From: Bacteroidota bacterium
GTDB lineage: Bacteria > Bacteroidota > Bacteroidia > 2-12-FULL-35-15
Length of the DNA: 7,150 nucleotides
Assembly (NCBI GenBank): GCA_023251855.1
Contig: JAHEYA010000119.1
Location: forward strand, 1 to 7,150
Direction: 5' to 3'
Every line of letters begins with the position of its first letter. Position 1 is the stretch's first letter. A model generated the notes under the pieces. That model searched no databases. It was not told the DNA's origin and saw only the letters and a program-made list of their open reading frames with translations. Shown in pieces: positions 1 to 6,732 of this stretch. The position numbers were made by a program, and so were the translations under genes.

Positions 1-20
1 TTTGCTTGCTTTTTTCAGTT

Positions 21-92
21 AATTTCTGCGTAAATCTGCGAAATCCGCGAGAAATTTTTTTATTTTATTTCAGATGTAAATCCGCGAGAAAT
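21..92. repeat. TCYGCG-type intergenic repeat cluster
   Basis: Four copies of the hexamer TCYGCG occur at 25-30, 35-40, 44-49 and 81-86, separated by A/T-rich spacers. The 15-mer AAATCCGCGAGAAAT is exactly duplicated at 41-55 and 78-92. The block lies just beyond the stop codon of rsfS and is not part of a visible reading frame. I recall similar TCTGCG/TCCGCG strings as scattered intergenic repeats in Bacteroidota genomes, but this cannot be verified from one window. It may be a fragment of such a family. A role in transcription termination is not evident, since no stable hairpin with a T-run was seen. Confidence 0.55.
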
Positions 93-95
93 CTT

Positions 96-668
96 TTAAT
101 CAAATGCCACTTTTGTGACTTCCGCATCAGCCCATAAAGCTTCTAATTTATAAAACTCCCTAATATGTGATTGGAAAATATGCACCACAACAGTTACATA
201 ATCAACCAAAATCCATTCTGAATTCTGAAACCCTTCAGTATGATAGGGTCTCTCACCAATTCGTTTTTTTACCATCACTTCAACCGAACCGGCAATTGCA
301 TTTACCTGTGTACTTGAATCTGCCTGACAAATAATATAATAATCACAAACACGATTATGGATTTTTCGAAGATCAAGTATCGAAATATTTCTCCCCTTTA
401 CTTCTAAAATTCCTTCAACTGCTGCATCTACAAGTAACTGGGCGGCACTTTTTACCTTGGTGGTTTTAGCAGTTATCTTTTTCGGACTTACCTCTTTTTT
501 TACTAAAACTTTTTTAACAATTTTCTTTGTTGCAATCTTTTTAACACCTGCCTTAACCTTCTTCTTAGCAACTGCTTTTTTAGCAGTTCCCTTTTTAACG
601 GAAACCTTTTTAGATGTCGCTTTCTTTGCCGAAGAAGTTTTAGTTGAACTTTTTTTCTTTACAGTCAT
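96..668 (-). CDS. rsfS: Ribosomal silencing factor RsfS (Iojap/YbeB family) with lysine-rich N-terminal extension
   Basis: RsfS binds ribosomal protein uL14 on the 50S subunit and blocks joining with the 30S subunit, slowing translation when nutrients are scarce. The conserved domain spans about residues 73-190. It includes LLVDAAVEGILEVKG, ISILDLRKI, the CDYYIIC segment (108-114), the STQVNAIA helix and EWILVDYVTVVVHIF (151-165), all typical of the family. Usual family members are about 105-130 residues long; this one has 190. The extra residues 1-72 hold about 28 lysines, with Ala, Val, Thr and Ser between them and a single acidic residue (E59), resembling histone H1-like tails. The ATG at 668 is the only methionine before the domain, so the tail belongs to the same frame. 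The gene is divergent from birA with an 86-bp gap. The family call is firm; the role of the tail is unknown. Confidence 0.93.
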   Translation of the reverse strand: MTVKKKSSTKTSSAKKATSKKVSVKKGTAKKAVAKKKVKAGVKKIATKKIVKKVLVKKEVSPKKITAKTTKVKSAAQLLVDAAVEGILEVKGRNISILDLRKIHNRVCDYYIICQADSSTQVNAIAGSVEVMVKKRIGERPYHTEGFQNSEWILVDYVTVVVHIFQSHIREFYKLEALWADAEVTKVAFD

Positions 669-727
669 TAATTTAAATTATCTGTTTTTTTATTTCGTTC
701 TTTGCAGTAGCCTTTTTTAAAGGTTCA

Positions 728-735
728 CAAAAATA
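728..735 (-). promoter_or_regulatory. Putative -7 promoter box for rsfS
   Basis: Read on the minus strand this is TATTTTTG, a full match to the Bacteroidota -7 consensus TAnnTTTG. It would place the transcript start near 720 and give a leader of about 50 nt before the rsfS ATG. No convincing TTTG -33 element is seen about 19-21 bp further upstream, and the surrounding DNA is AT-rich, so a chance match is possible. Confidence 0.35.
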
Positions 736-754
736 ATCAAATCTTTCGCATTTG

Positions 755-1522
755 ATGAGTATGAAAACTTTATTTATAGGGCAAAACGCCATTCATTTAA
801 AAGCGGTAGACTCTACCAACAGTTATGCCAGTGAGTTACTTCGCCAAAACAGACTTGTTGAAGGCACTATAATATATTCATTTGAGCAACAAAATGGACG
901 CGGACAAAGAGGTACCGTTTGGGAGAGCGAACCCAATAAAAATGCCACTCTCAGCCTTGTTTTGCATCCAACGTTTTTGCAAACCGATAAACAATTTTTA
1001 CTTACTAAAATTGCCTCATTAGCGATTGCTGACTTAATGTCAGAAACACTCAATTTCCCTATTAAAACACACGATATTAAAATTAAATGGCCTAATGATA
1101 TTTATGTTGGAAATAAAAAAATTGCCGGAATTTTAATTGAAAACACTTTGCGTGAAAACATACTTCAAAGTACCATTATCGGAGTCGGGTTAAACATTAA
1201 CCAAAAAATATTCAATCCCGCTATTAATGCGACATCACTTTCAATGCTTACCAATAAAGAATTTGATCTGATGGAAATAATAAAACGTTTTTGCGAATTT
1301 ATAGAAGCGCGTTATTTACAACTAAAAACAAATAAATTGGAGAGTATTAATACCGCATACTTGAAACACCTGTATCGATTGGGTGAATGGAGTCAATATA
1401 TTTCGAATGAGAAAAAAATTGAAGGTAAAATAATTGGTACATCTGCTTCAGGCAGACTACAGATGAAGCTGGAATCAGGTGTTATAAAAGAATTTGATCT
1501 TAAAGAAATTAGATTTGTATAA
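755..1522 (+). CDS. birA: Biotin--[acetyl-CoA-carboxylase] ligase, monofunctional
   Basis: This cytoplasmic enzyme activates biotin with ATP and transfers it to a lysine on carboxyl-carrier proteins such as that of acetyl-CoA carboxylase. Counting from the ATG at 755 (255 residues), visible landmarks are the DSTN segment (about 19-22), the biotin/adenylate loop NGRGQRG (47-53), KWPND (111-115), KKIAGILIE (121-129) with the catalytic-type lysine, and GVGLNIN (143-149). A small C-terminal domain follows from about residue 205. There is no N-terminal helix-turn-helix, so unlike E. coli BirA it should not repress biotin genes. Three in-frame starts lie close together: TTG 752, ATG 755 and ATG 761. 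The last gives MKTLFIGQ, which best resembles family N-termini, and no ribosome-binding site decides between them. The gene is divergent from rsfS. Confidence 0.93.
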   Translation: MSMKTLFIGQNAIHLKAVDSTNSYASELLRQNRLVEGTIIYSFEQQNGRGQRGTVWESEPNKNATLSLVLHPTFLQTDKQFLLTKIASLAIADLMSETLNFPIKTHDIKIKWPNDIYVGNKKIAGILIENTLRENILQSTIIGVGLNINQKIFNPAINATSLSMLTNKEFDLMEIIKRFCEFIEARYLQLKTNKLESINTAYLKHLYRLGEWSQYISNEKKIEGKIIGTSASGRLQMKLESGVIKEFDLKEIRFV

Positions 1523-1576
1523 TACCTTTTTATTTTCTTTTCCTTTTTAACCTTATTCAACACTGCTAAAATTGAT

Positions 1577-1584
1577 TATCTTCG
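1577..1584 (+). promoter_or_regulatory. Putative -7 promoter box for the ABC-F gene
   Basis: TATCTTCG matches the Bacteroidota -7 consensus TAnnTTTG at all but one position and is followed by C, as often seen. It would start transcription near 1591 and give a leader of about 100 nt. No clear -33 TTTG lies at the right distance. There is also no evident birA terminator in 1523-1570, so read-through from birA is possible. Confidence 0.35.
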
Positions 1585-1610
1585 CAATCCCAAAATAAAT
1601 CAAAAGAGAA

Positions 1611-1683
1611 AAAAAGTCAAATTTAAAGCAATTCCTTTTTTTTCTTTTGACTTTTGACTTTTAATTTAAACCCCTTTTGACTT
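1611..1683 (+). repeat. Leader with repeated TTTTGACTT motifs and an inverted copy
   Basis: TTTTGACTT occurs three times, at 1645-1653, 1652-1660 and 1675-1683, the last ending only 5 bases before the ABC-F start codon. An inverted copy, AAAAGTCAAA, lies at 1612-1621 and could pair over 10 bp with the copy at 1646-1655 or the one at 1653-1662. The pairs are mostly A-U, so any hairpin would be weak. The arrangement could reflect local slippage duplication or alternative leader structures. Confidence 0.45.
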
Positions 1684-1688
1684 AAAAA

Positions 1689-3317
1689 ATGATCTCAGTA
1701 TCCAACCTTTCGTTACGTTATGGCAAACGTATTTTGTTTGATGAAGCTAATTTAAAATTTACACCCGGCAATTGTTATGGTGTAATAGGCGCCAATGGTG
1801 CTGGTAAATCAACATTCATGAAGATACTTTCCGGTGAGATTGAACCTACTACCGGCCAAGTTTCTATTACTCCGGGTGATCGTTTAAGTGTATTGAGCCA
1901 AAATCATTTTGCTTTTGATGAGTTTCCGGTATTGCAAACAGTAATGATTGGCAATAAAAAACTTTGGAATATTCAACAACAAAAAGATGCCATTTATGCA
2001 AAGCCCGATTTTAGTGATGCTGACGGTGTAAAAGCTGCTGAACTAGAAAATGCTTTTGCTGAATTGAATGGTTGGAATTTCGAAAGTGATGCCGCAAATA
2101 TGTTAAGTGATTTAGGAGTAAAAGAAAGTTATCACAATAAGTTAATGAGTGAACTCAACGGAAAAGAAAAAGTGCGTGTATTATTGGCACAAGCTTTAAT
2201 TGGTAATCCCGATATCCTTTTGCTGGATGAGCCTACCAATGATTTAGATGTTGAAACTGTTTCCTGGTTAGAAAACTTTTTAGCAAATTTTGAAAATACT
2301 GTTATCGTTGTTTCTCACGATCGTCACTTTTTAGATGCTGTTTGTACTCATATTGCGGATATTGATTTTAATAAGATTTCCATCTATACAGGTAACTATA
2401 TGTTTTGGTATGAATCCAGCCAGTTAGCACTGCGCCAACGTTCTGATCAAAATAAAAAAACGGAAGACAAACGAAAAGAGTTGCAGGATTTTGTGGAACG
2501 ATTCAGTGCTAATGCCTCCAAATCGCGCCAGGCAACGAGTCGTAAAAAACTATTGGAAAAATTAGTGATTGATGAGATAAAACCAAGTGCGAGAAAATAT
2601 CCGGGTATTATTTTTAAAGCTGAACGCGACTGCGGTGACCAATTGCTTTCAGTCGAAAACCTTACCAAACGTTCACCTGAAGGTGCGCCTTATTTTTCAA
2701 ACATTACATTTACAATAACTAAAGGGGATAAAATTGTTGTTCTTTCCAAAGAACACATTGCAATTTCATCTTTTTTTGAGATTTTGGCTAATGGAGCGAA
2801 ACCCGATTCCGGAACCACCACATGGGGTGGAACTATCACAAAATCATATCTGCCAAATGAAAATTCTAAATTTTTTACTGAAGATATGAACTTGATTGAT
2901 TGGTTACGCCAGTTCTCAAAGGATAAAGACGAAACTTATATTCGTGGATTCCTAGGTAAAATGCTTTTTTCAGGAGAAGAAACATTAAAAAAATCGAATG
3001 TGCTTTCCGGTGGCGAAAAGGTGCGTTGCATGGTTTCCCGTATGATGCTTACCAATGCTAATTGTTTGATTCTTGACGAACCTACCAATCACTTGGATTT
3101 GGAATCAATCACTGCATTTAATAATGCACTCAAAGATTGGAAACACATTGCTCTTTTTACATCACATGATCATGAATTTGTACAAACGGTTGCCAACCGT
3201 ATAATTGAGCTAACACCAAACGGAATTATTGATAAACGGATGACATATGATGAATACATCAGCGATGAAAGCATCAAAATGTTACGTGAAAAAATGGTTT
3301 CGAAATTGGTGAATTGA
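1689..3317 (+). CDS. ABC-F family ATPase, YbiT-like, with degenerate second ATP-binding domain
   Basis: ABC-F proteins are soluble tandem ATPases that bind the ribosomal E site and affect translation; they are not transporters. Extended similarity to E. coli YbiT is recognisable, including GANGAGKSTFMKIL, FAFDEF, DPDILLLDEPTN-like Walker B, HDRHFL and the linker RFSANASKSRQATSR (271-285). Domain 1 has Walker A at 34-41, signature LNGKE (156-160), Walker B ending D180-E181 and H-loop H210. Domain 2 has signature LSGGE (439-443), Walker B ending D463-E464 and H493. Its Walker A is lost: residues 353-361 read SKEHIAISS, with Ile359 where the lysine belongs, and the Q-loop glutamine also appears replaced near P389. 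The 542-residue length is normal. The frame is intact throughout, so this is not a pseudogene. It is probably a housekeeping factor rather than an antibiotic-resistance ABC-F; the exact subfamily would need a tree. Confidence 0.9.
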   Translation: MISVSNLSLRYGKRILFDEANLKFTPGNCYGVIGANGAGKSTFMKILSGEIEPTTGQVSITPGDRLSVLSQNHFAFDEFPVLQTVMIGNKKLWNIQQQKDAIYAKPDFSDADGVKAAELENAFAELNGWNFESDAANMLSDLGVKESYHNKLMSELNGKEKVRVLLAQALIGNPDILLLDEPTNDLDVETVSWLENFLANFENTVIVVSHDRHFLDAVCTHIADIDFNKISIYTGNYMFWYESSQLALRQRSDQNKKTEDKRKELQDFVERFSANASKSRQATSRKKLLEKLVIDEIKPSARKYPGIIFKAERDCGDQLLSVENLTKRSPEGAPYFSNITFTITKGDKIVVLSKEHIAISSFFEILANGAKPDSGTTTWGGTITKSYLPNENSKFFTEDMNLIDWLRQFSKDKDETYIRGFLGKMLFSGEETLKKSNVLSGGEKVRCMVSRMMLTNANCLILDEPTNHLDLESITAFNNALKDWKHIALFTSHDHEFVQTVANRIIELTPNGIIDKRMTYDEYISDESIKMLREKMVSKLVN

Positions 3318-3322
3318 AATAA

Positions 3323-4120
3323 TTACCACTTGCTCATCTTCTTGGTAATTTTCGCATTGTTTTCGGAGGTAATTTCCATATAATAAATTCCTTTTTCAAG
3401 TTCTGCTACATTTAATACATACTTATCTTCTAAGTCAACTGGTCTATTTATCTGTAATTTCCCTAACACATCATATATTTTTATCCTGCTTATTTTTTCA
3501 TGATTTGTTGTTTCAATAGTTAAATTGTTTTGTACCGGGTTGGGATAAAAAGAAATGCCCAATGAAACACTTGTTTCTGCAATATCTGCCGATAAACAGG
3601 TTTTTTGTGTCAATGAATGTGCAGTGAAAAATGTTGTAAAATTTGCGGCACTGCTAATTGGCCACATATCTTGTTCCACAATTTGTTTATTGGGTGCAAT
3701 TAAAATATAAGTTGGATAAGCAGGTAATCCGTAAGCTGAACAAACCGCATTGCCTCCTCCCTGAGTTCCGCTAACTGCAGGATAGCCTGAATTACCTCCT
3801 AAATAGGTGGTTTCGTAAGCATCAACTTCAGCATTTGTATTGCCATTATCAATGGAGAGAAAATAAACATCCTGTGTATTACAGCCGAAATTAGTATATG
3901 TTTCTTTGTAAAACGGACAGGTTTGCTGACAAGGACCACATGTGGTAAAGAAAAAATCCAGACAAACATATTTGCCGGAGTTTAAAAGACTAAACAACGT
4001 ATGTGAATTTCCATGTGTATCCGTTACTGTAAAATCAGTTGCTGTTGTAAGTGTTGTTTGTGCTTTAGTTAAAGCAATACTCAGCAAAAAAAGGGCTATA
4101 AGAAAGTAGTTTTTTTTCAT
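3323..4120 (-). CDS. Secreted thioredoxin-like (TlpA/AhpC-type) protein with T9SS sorting domain
   Basis: A Sec signal peptide covers about residues 1-20, with likely cleavage after TKA before Gln21. A thioredoxin-like fold follows (about 25-170): the strand CLDFFF leads into the CGPC motif at 61-64, with a further cysteine at 68, and YPT at 135-137 supplies the expected cis-proline (P136). Other cysteines are at 53, 80, 127 and 175. Residues from about 190 onward (FYPNPVQNNL ... LEKGIYYMEI) form a type A T9SS C-terminal sorting domain, which directs proteins across the outer membrane to be released or anchored at the surface. The likely role is thiol-disulfide exchange or peroxide handling outside the cell; the substrate is unknown. 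The stop codon lies 5 bp from that of the convergent ABC-F gene. No clear promoter was found in the gap upstream, which begins with the hairpin at 4235-4290. Confidence 0.88.
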   Translation of the reverse strand: MKKNYFLIALFLLSIALTKAQTTLTTATDFTVTDTHGNSHTLFSLLNSGKYVCLDFFFTTCGPCQQTCPFYKETYTNFGCNTQDVYFLSIDNGNTNAEVDAYETTYLGGNSGYPAVSGTQGGGNAVCSAYGLPAYPTYILIAPNKQIVEQDMWPISSAANFTTFFTAHSLTQKTCLSADIAETSVSLGISFYPNPVQNNLTIETTNHEKISRIKIYDVLGKLQINRPVDLEDKYVLNVAELEKGIYYMEITSENNAKITKKMSKW

Positions 4121-4234
4121 GACCTGAACAATTAGAATGAATTAATAAATAGGAATACTTTTCATATTCCGAAGCCTGTTAACGAAAGCTCTTACTAAAT
4201 AGTTACAGAAACTCCAATGATTTTTATAAAATAA

Positions 4235-4290
4235 AACCCCTCTCTAAATTCTTTCACTGAAACTTCAGTGAAAGAATTTAGAGAGGGGTT
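4235..4290 (-). terminator. 27-bp perfect hairpin with T-rich tail; putative terminator of the metalloprotease gene
   Basis: Arms 4235-4261 and 4264-4290 are exact reverse complements over 27 bases with only 2 bases between them. The outer ends are GC-rich (CCCCTCTC/GAGAGGGG) and the inner part is AT-rich. On the minus strand the hairpin begins 28 bases after the metalloprotease stop and runs directly into TTTTATTTTATAAAAAT, as expected for an intrinsic terminator. On the plus strand the hairpin is followed by GGCCAATAGG with no T-run, so it should work mainly on the minus strand. The stem is much longer than a terminator needs, so it may be a member of a repeat family that also terminates transcription. 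Confidence 0.75.
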
Positions 4291-4318
4291 GGCCAATAGG
4301 ATGAAGCCGAGCAGTGAA

Positions 4319-6481
4319 CTATCGTTTCACAACAAATCTTTTTGTTTGTAGCATATCTCCAACTCGTAGTGAACATAAATAAATTCCGGAAGAGAGCTCC
4401 GAACCATTAAAATCAGATGTAAAATCTAAAGAAAAAAGATGAGAACCTCCACTTTGCATTCCTTGATCATATTTCCCGATCACCGCTCCCATCATATTAT
4501 AGATCAATACCTCAACAGTATTGTTTTCATTCAAAACAGTGTAAGTAATATTTATTTTAGATGTCGCAGGGTTAGGATATAAATTAAAATCAGAGTTGTC
4601 CTGGCCTTCTTCTGCTTGTCCATCCTCATCATTAGCCAATTTGCTTGCCGGAGCAGATGAAAAACCAAAAAATCCTAATTTAACATTCGGGCGGCTGGTT
4701 GAAAGTCCACCGGTTGTAACATCGCAAATACCTGCAGAGGCTAAATTCGATTTTTTGTATACTGTTTTAACGGTAGGTGTAGTTGAACAATATACTTTTG
4801 AATCTACTGCTCCGGTACTATTGTTCCAGCAAATTTCAACTAACAAGTTGTCGGTTCCATTGTATGTAAATGGTGTAGTGAAATTATGAGTGTTCCATCC
4901 GCTTACAGCAGTATAATTTCCACTGTAAACAGTTGTCATATTTGTTGCGCTATAGTATGAAGTGTTCGCATAGGAGTTTGCAGTTGTATGACGCACCCTT
5001 ATGGTAAATGCCTCCAGAACTTTTGAACTTGCCGAATATACATTGAATGCCAGCGATTTTAATATATTATTTGCTGTACTGTATCCACCGGCAACTAATT
5101 CAGATTTAGTGATTATAAATTGTGTTTTTTCATCCATATAACCTGTACCGTATGGTGCTACACCTGTTACCGATGTTCCTGTTCCAACAGTTACTGTAGT
5201 AGAACTAGTTGGTGTACTACCAGGGGTTGTAAAACTTTGTATACTTGAAAAAGCGCTCGTACCTGATGCACAAGACGTTTTTACTTGAAACTGATATGTT
5301 TTAGAAGCACTTAGTCCGTTTATAGATAAAGAGTTTGTTGTTGCAGTGAAGCTCGACCAGCTTGTAGATGTTGATGCTTTTACATTAACAGAATATGATA
5401 AAGCACCGCTAACAGTTGTCCAGTTTAGTGTAGCACTTACTGGCGAAACAGCAGTTGCATTTAAACCTGCAGGAACATTACATGTTGCCGGAGGTGGAGT
5501 CGATCCACCACCACAAGCACCGGAACTTGCAAGAGCTTCTCTGTAACCACCCGGTGCAAACAATGCTTTCATACGTGATTTTTGTCCTGCAGAAAACATA
5601 TTCATGCAAGCATCATCACTATAATCCATATAATTCATAAACATTTCAGCAGAAGTACCACAGGAGTTTGATTTTGGATGTGATGGACAACTGTAATTTG
5701 CTTCTGTTTGAGTTGGAGTATCACTCACTAAGTCGTTTCCACAATTGGAATCTCCCCAGATATGACGCAGGTTTAACCAGTGACCAACTTCGTGTGTTGC
5801 TGATCGACCTTTGTTATATGGAGCAGCAACATTACCAACGCTTCCAAAACCAGAATACAAAATTACTACTCCATCTGTTGCTGAAGGACCTCCCGGAAAC
5901 TGAGCATAACCAAGTAATCCACCACCAAGATTACAAACCCATATATTTAGATATTGATCTGATGGCCATGCATCCTCTCCTCCCTGACTTGAATATTTAA
6001 CTGCATCATCATCTGAAAAAGAACTTGAATTTGTATGCGTTCTAGTGATCCCTGTTGTTGTTGCGCCAGAAGGGGAAGTGCCTGCCAAACAAAATGTTAT
6101 TTCAGCATCAGTAGCAACACTTGAAAAAGTAGAAGGTGTATTTACCTTATCAGCATTTAATCTTCTGTAGTCATTATTCAATATCGTTATTTGAGATTGT
6201 ACCTGAACATCACTTATGTTTTGAGAAGAAGTATTATAAACAACATGCACCACTACCGGAATATTAATAACTGAAGTTATACCCATATTACCTTGACCAA
6301 GACTTTTCGCTATTATCTGCTGACTCTGATTTTCTATTTTTAACATTCTGCTTTCTAATAATGGATCAACCAGTTTTAATCTTTCTAAATTTTCCATAGT
6401 ATGGCAGCGTGTACTTTGGGCTTGTGCATGAGATGCTAACATTAACATTGCAACTAATAGGTGTAGTAATTCTTTTTTCAT
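4319..6481 (-). CDS. Secreted pappalysin-type (M43) zinc metalloprotease with FN3 and T9SS sorting domains
   Basis: A signal peptide occupies about residues 1-20. A short pro-region containing RCHTME (25-30) is followed by the M43-typical IPVVVHVVYN (74-83). The zinc site is HEVGHWLNLRH (230-240): H230, H234 and H240 as ligands and E231 as catalytic base. The Met-turn NYMDYSDD (283-290) supplies M285. A fibronectin type III domain spans about 334-420. A second beta-rich segment (about 427-605) is not one I can name. An acidic linker (about 617-631) precedes a type A T9SS sorting domain (about 632-720, starting FNLYPNPA, ending KRFVVKR). The protein should be exported by Sec, then by T9SS, to the cell surface or medium, where it cleaves proteins or peptides; the substrate is unknown. 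It has its own promoter and a strong downstream hairpin, so it is probably monocistronic. The class is firm. Confidence 0.92.
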   Translation of the reverse strand: MKKELLHLLVAMLMLASHAQAQSTRCHTMENLERLKLVDPLLESRMLKIENQSQQIIAKSLGQGNMGITSVINIPVVVHVVYNTSSQNISDVQVQSQITILNNDYRRLNADKVNTPSTFSSVATDAEITFCLAGTSPSGATTTGITRTHTNSSSFSDDDAVKYSSQGGEDAWPSDQYLNIWVCNLGGGLLGYAQFPGGPSATDGVVILYSGFGSVGNVAAPYNKGRSATHEVGHWLNLRHIWGDSNCGNDLVSDTPTQTEANYSCPSHPKSNSCGTSAEMFMNYMDYSDDACMNMFSAGQKSRMKALFAPGGYREALASSGACGGGSTPPPATCNVPAGLNATAVSPVSATLNWTTVSGALSYSVNVKASTSTSWSSFTATTNSLSINGLSASKTYQFQVKTSCASGTSAFSSIQSFTTPGSTPTSSTTVTVGTGTSVTGVAPYGTGYMDEKTQFIITKSELVAGGYSTANNILKSLAFNVYSASSKVLEAFTIRVRHTTANSYANTSYYSATNMTTVYSGNYTAVSGWNTHNFTTPFTYNGTDNLLVEICWNNSTGAVDSKVYCSTTPTVKTVYKKSNLASAGICDVTTGGLSTSRPNVKLGFFGFSSAPASKLANDEDGQAEEGQDNSDFNLYPNPATSKINITYTVLNENNTVEVLIYNMMGAVIGKYDQGMQSGGSHLFSLDFTSDFNGSELSSGIYLCSLRVGDMLQTKRFVVKR

Positions 6482-6575
6482 TATAATTAATTTTGTAGAT
6501 TTATTTTCTTTAAAAATGACATTATTTGAAACTTTATTTTGATAATTACCGTTTAAGCAGCTTTTTAAAGCCGAG

Positions 6576-6608
6576 CAAATATAATTTCGAATGCAAAATT
6601 TTTACAAA
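6576..6608 (-). promoter_or_regulatory. Promoter of the metalloprotease gene
   Basis: On the minus strand TTTG (6605-6608) is followed by a 21-base spacer and TATATTTG (6576-6583). This matches the Bacteroidota -33/-7 consensus TTTG-N(about 17-23)-TAnnTTTG in sequence and spacing. Transcription would start near 6569 and leave a leader of nearly 90 nt. A short inverted repeat, GCTTT-AA-AAAGC, lies just around the predicted start. Confidence 0.6.
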
Positions 6609-6732
6609 CCAAAATTCGTCTAACTGTAGGAGTCTGACACATTATTTTTTGGATTTATTGCCCTATTTCTGTTTTTAATGCAGAATATTGTTTTGTAAAA
6701 TATCACATTTTTAGTGTTTTTATCGTTTCGCC

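Noticed and set aside
490..660. A-runs of up to seven (T7 on the plus strand at 495-501 and 650-656) in rsfS that could allow ribosomal or polymerase slippage
   Set aside because: The lysine-rich frame runs unbroken into the conserved RsfS domain, so no frameshift is needed; the runs follow from lysine codons in an AT-rich genome.
457..720. Plus-strand open frame of 87 codons with a hydrophobic, Phe-rich product
   Set aside because: It is the complement of the lysine-rich rsfS region: AAA/AAG codons read backwards give TTT/CTT, so Phe and Leu appear. The rsfS frame has a clear family match.
4152..4170. Inverted repeat GGAATA-N7-TATTCC upstream of the thioredoxin-like gene
   Set aside because: Arms of six bases in AT-rich DNA are expected by chance, and no promoter element is placed sensibly around it.
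5346..6000. Several plus-strand open frames inside the metalloprotease gene
   Set aside because: They overlap the conserved zinc site, FN3 and pro-domain regions of a well supported minus-strand gene and show no family features of their own.
6640..6730. Possible extra small gene or structured RNA in the gap before the Lrp/AsnC gene
   Set aside because: I found no open frame with a plausible start and no GC-rich stem; the sequence is T-rich without recognisable pattern.
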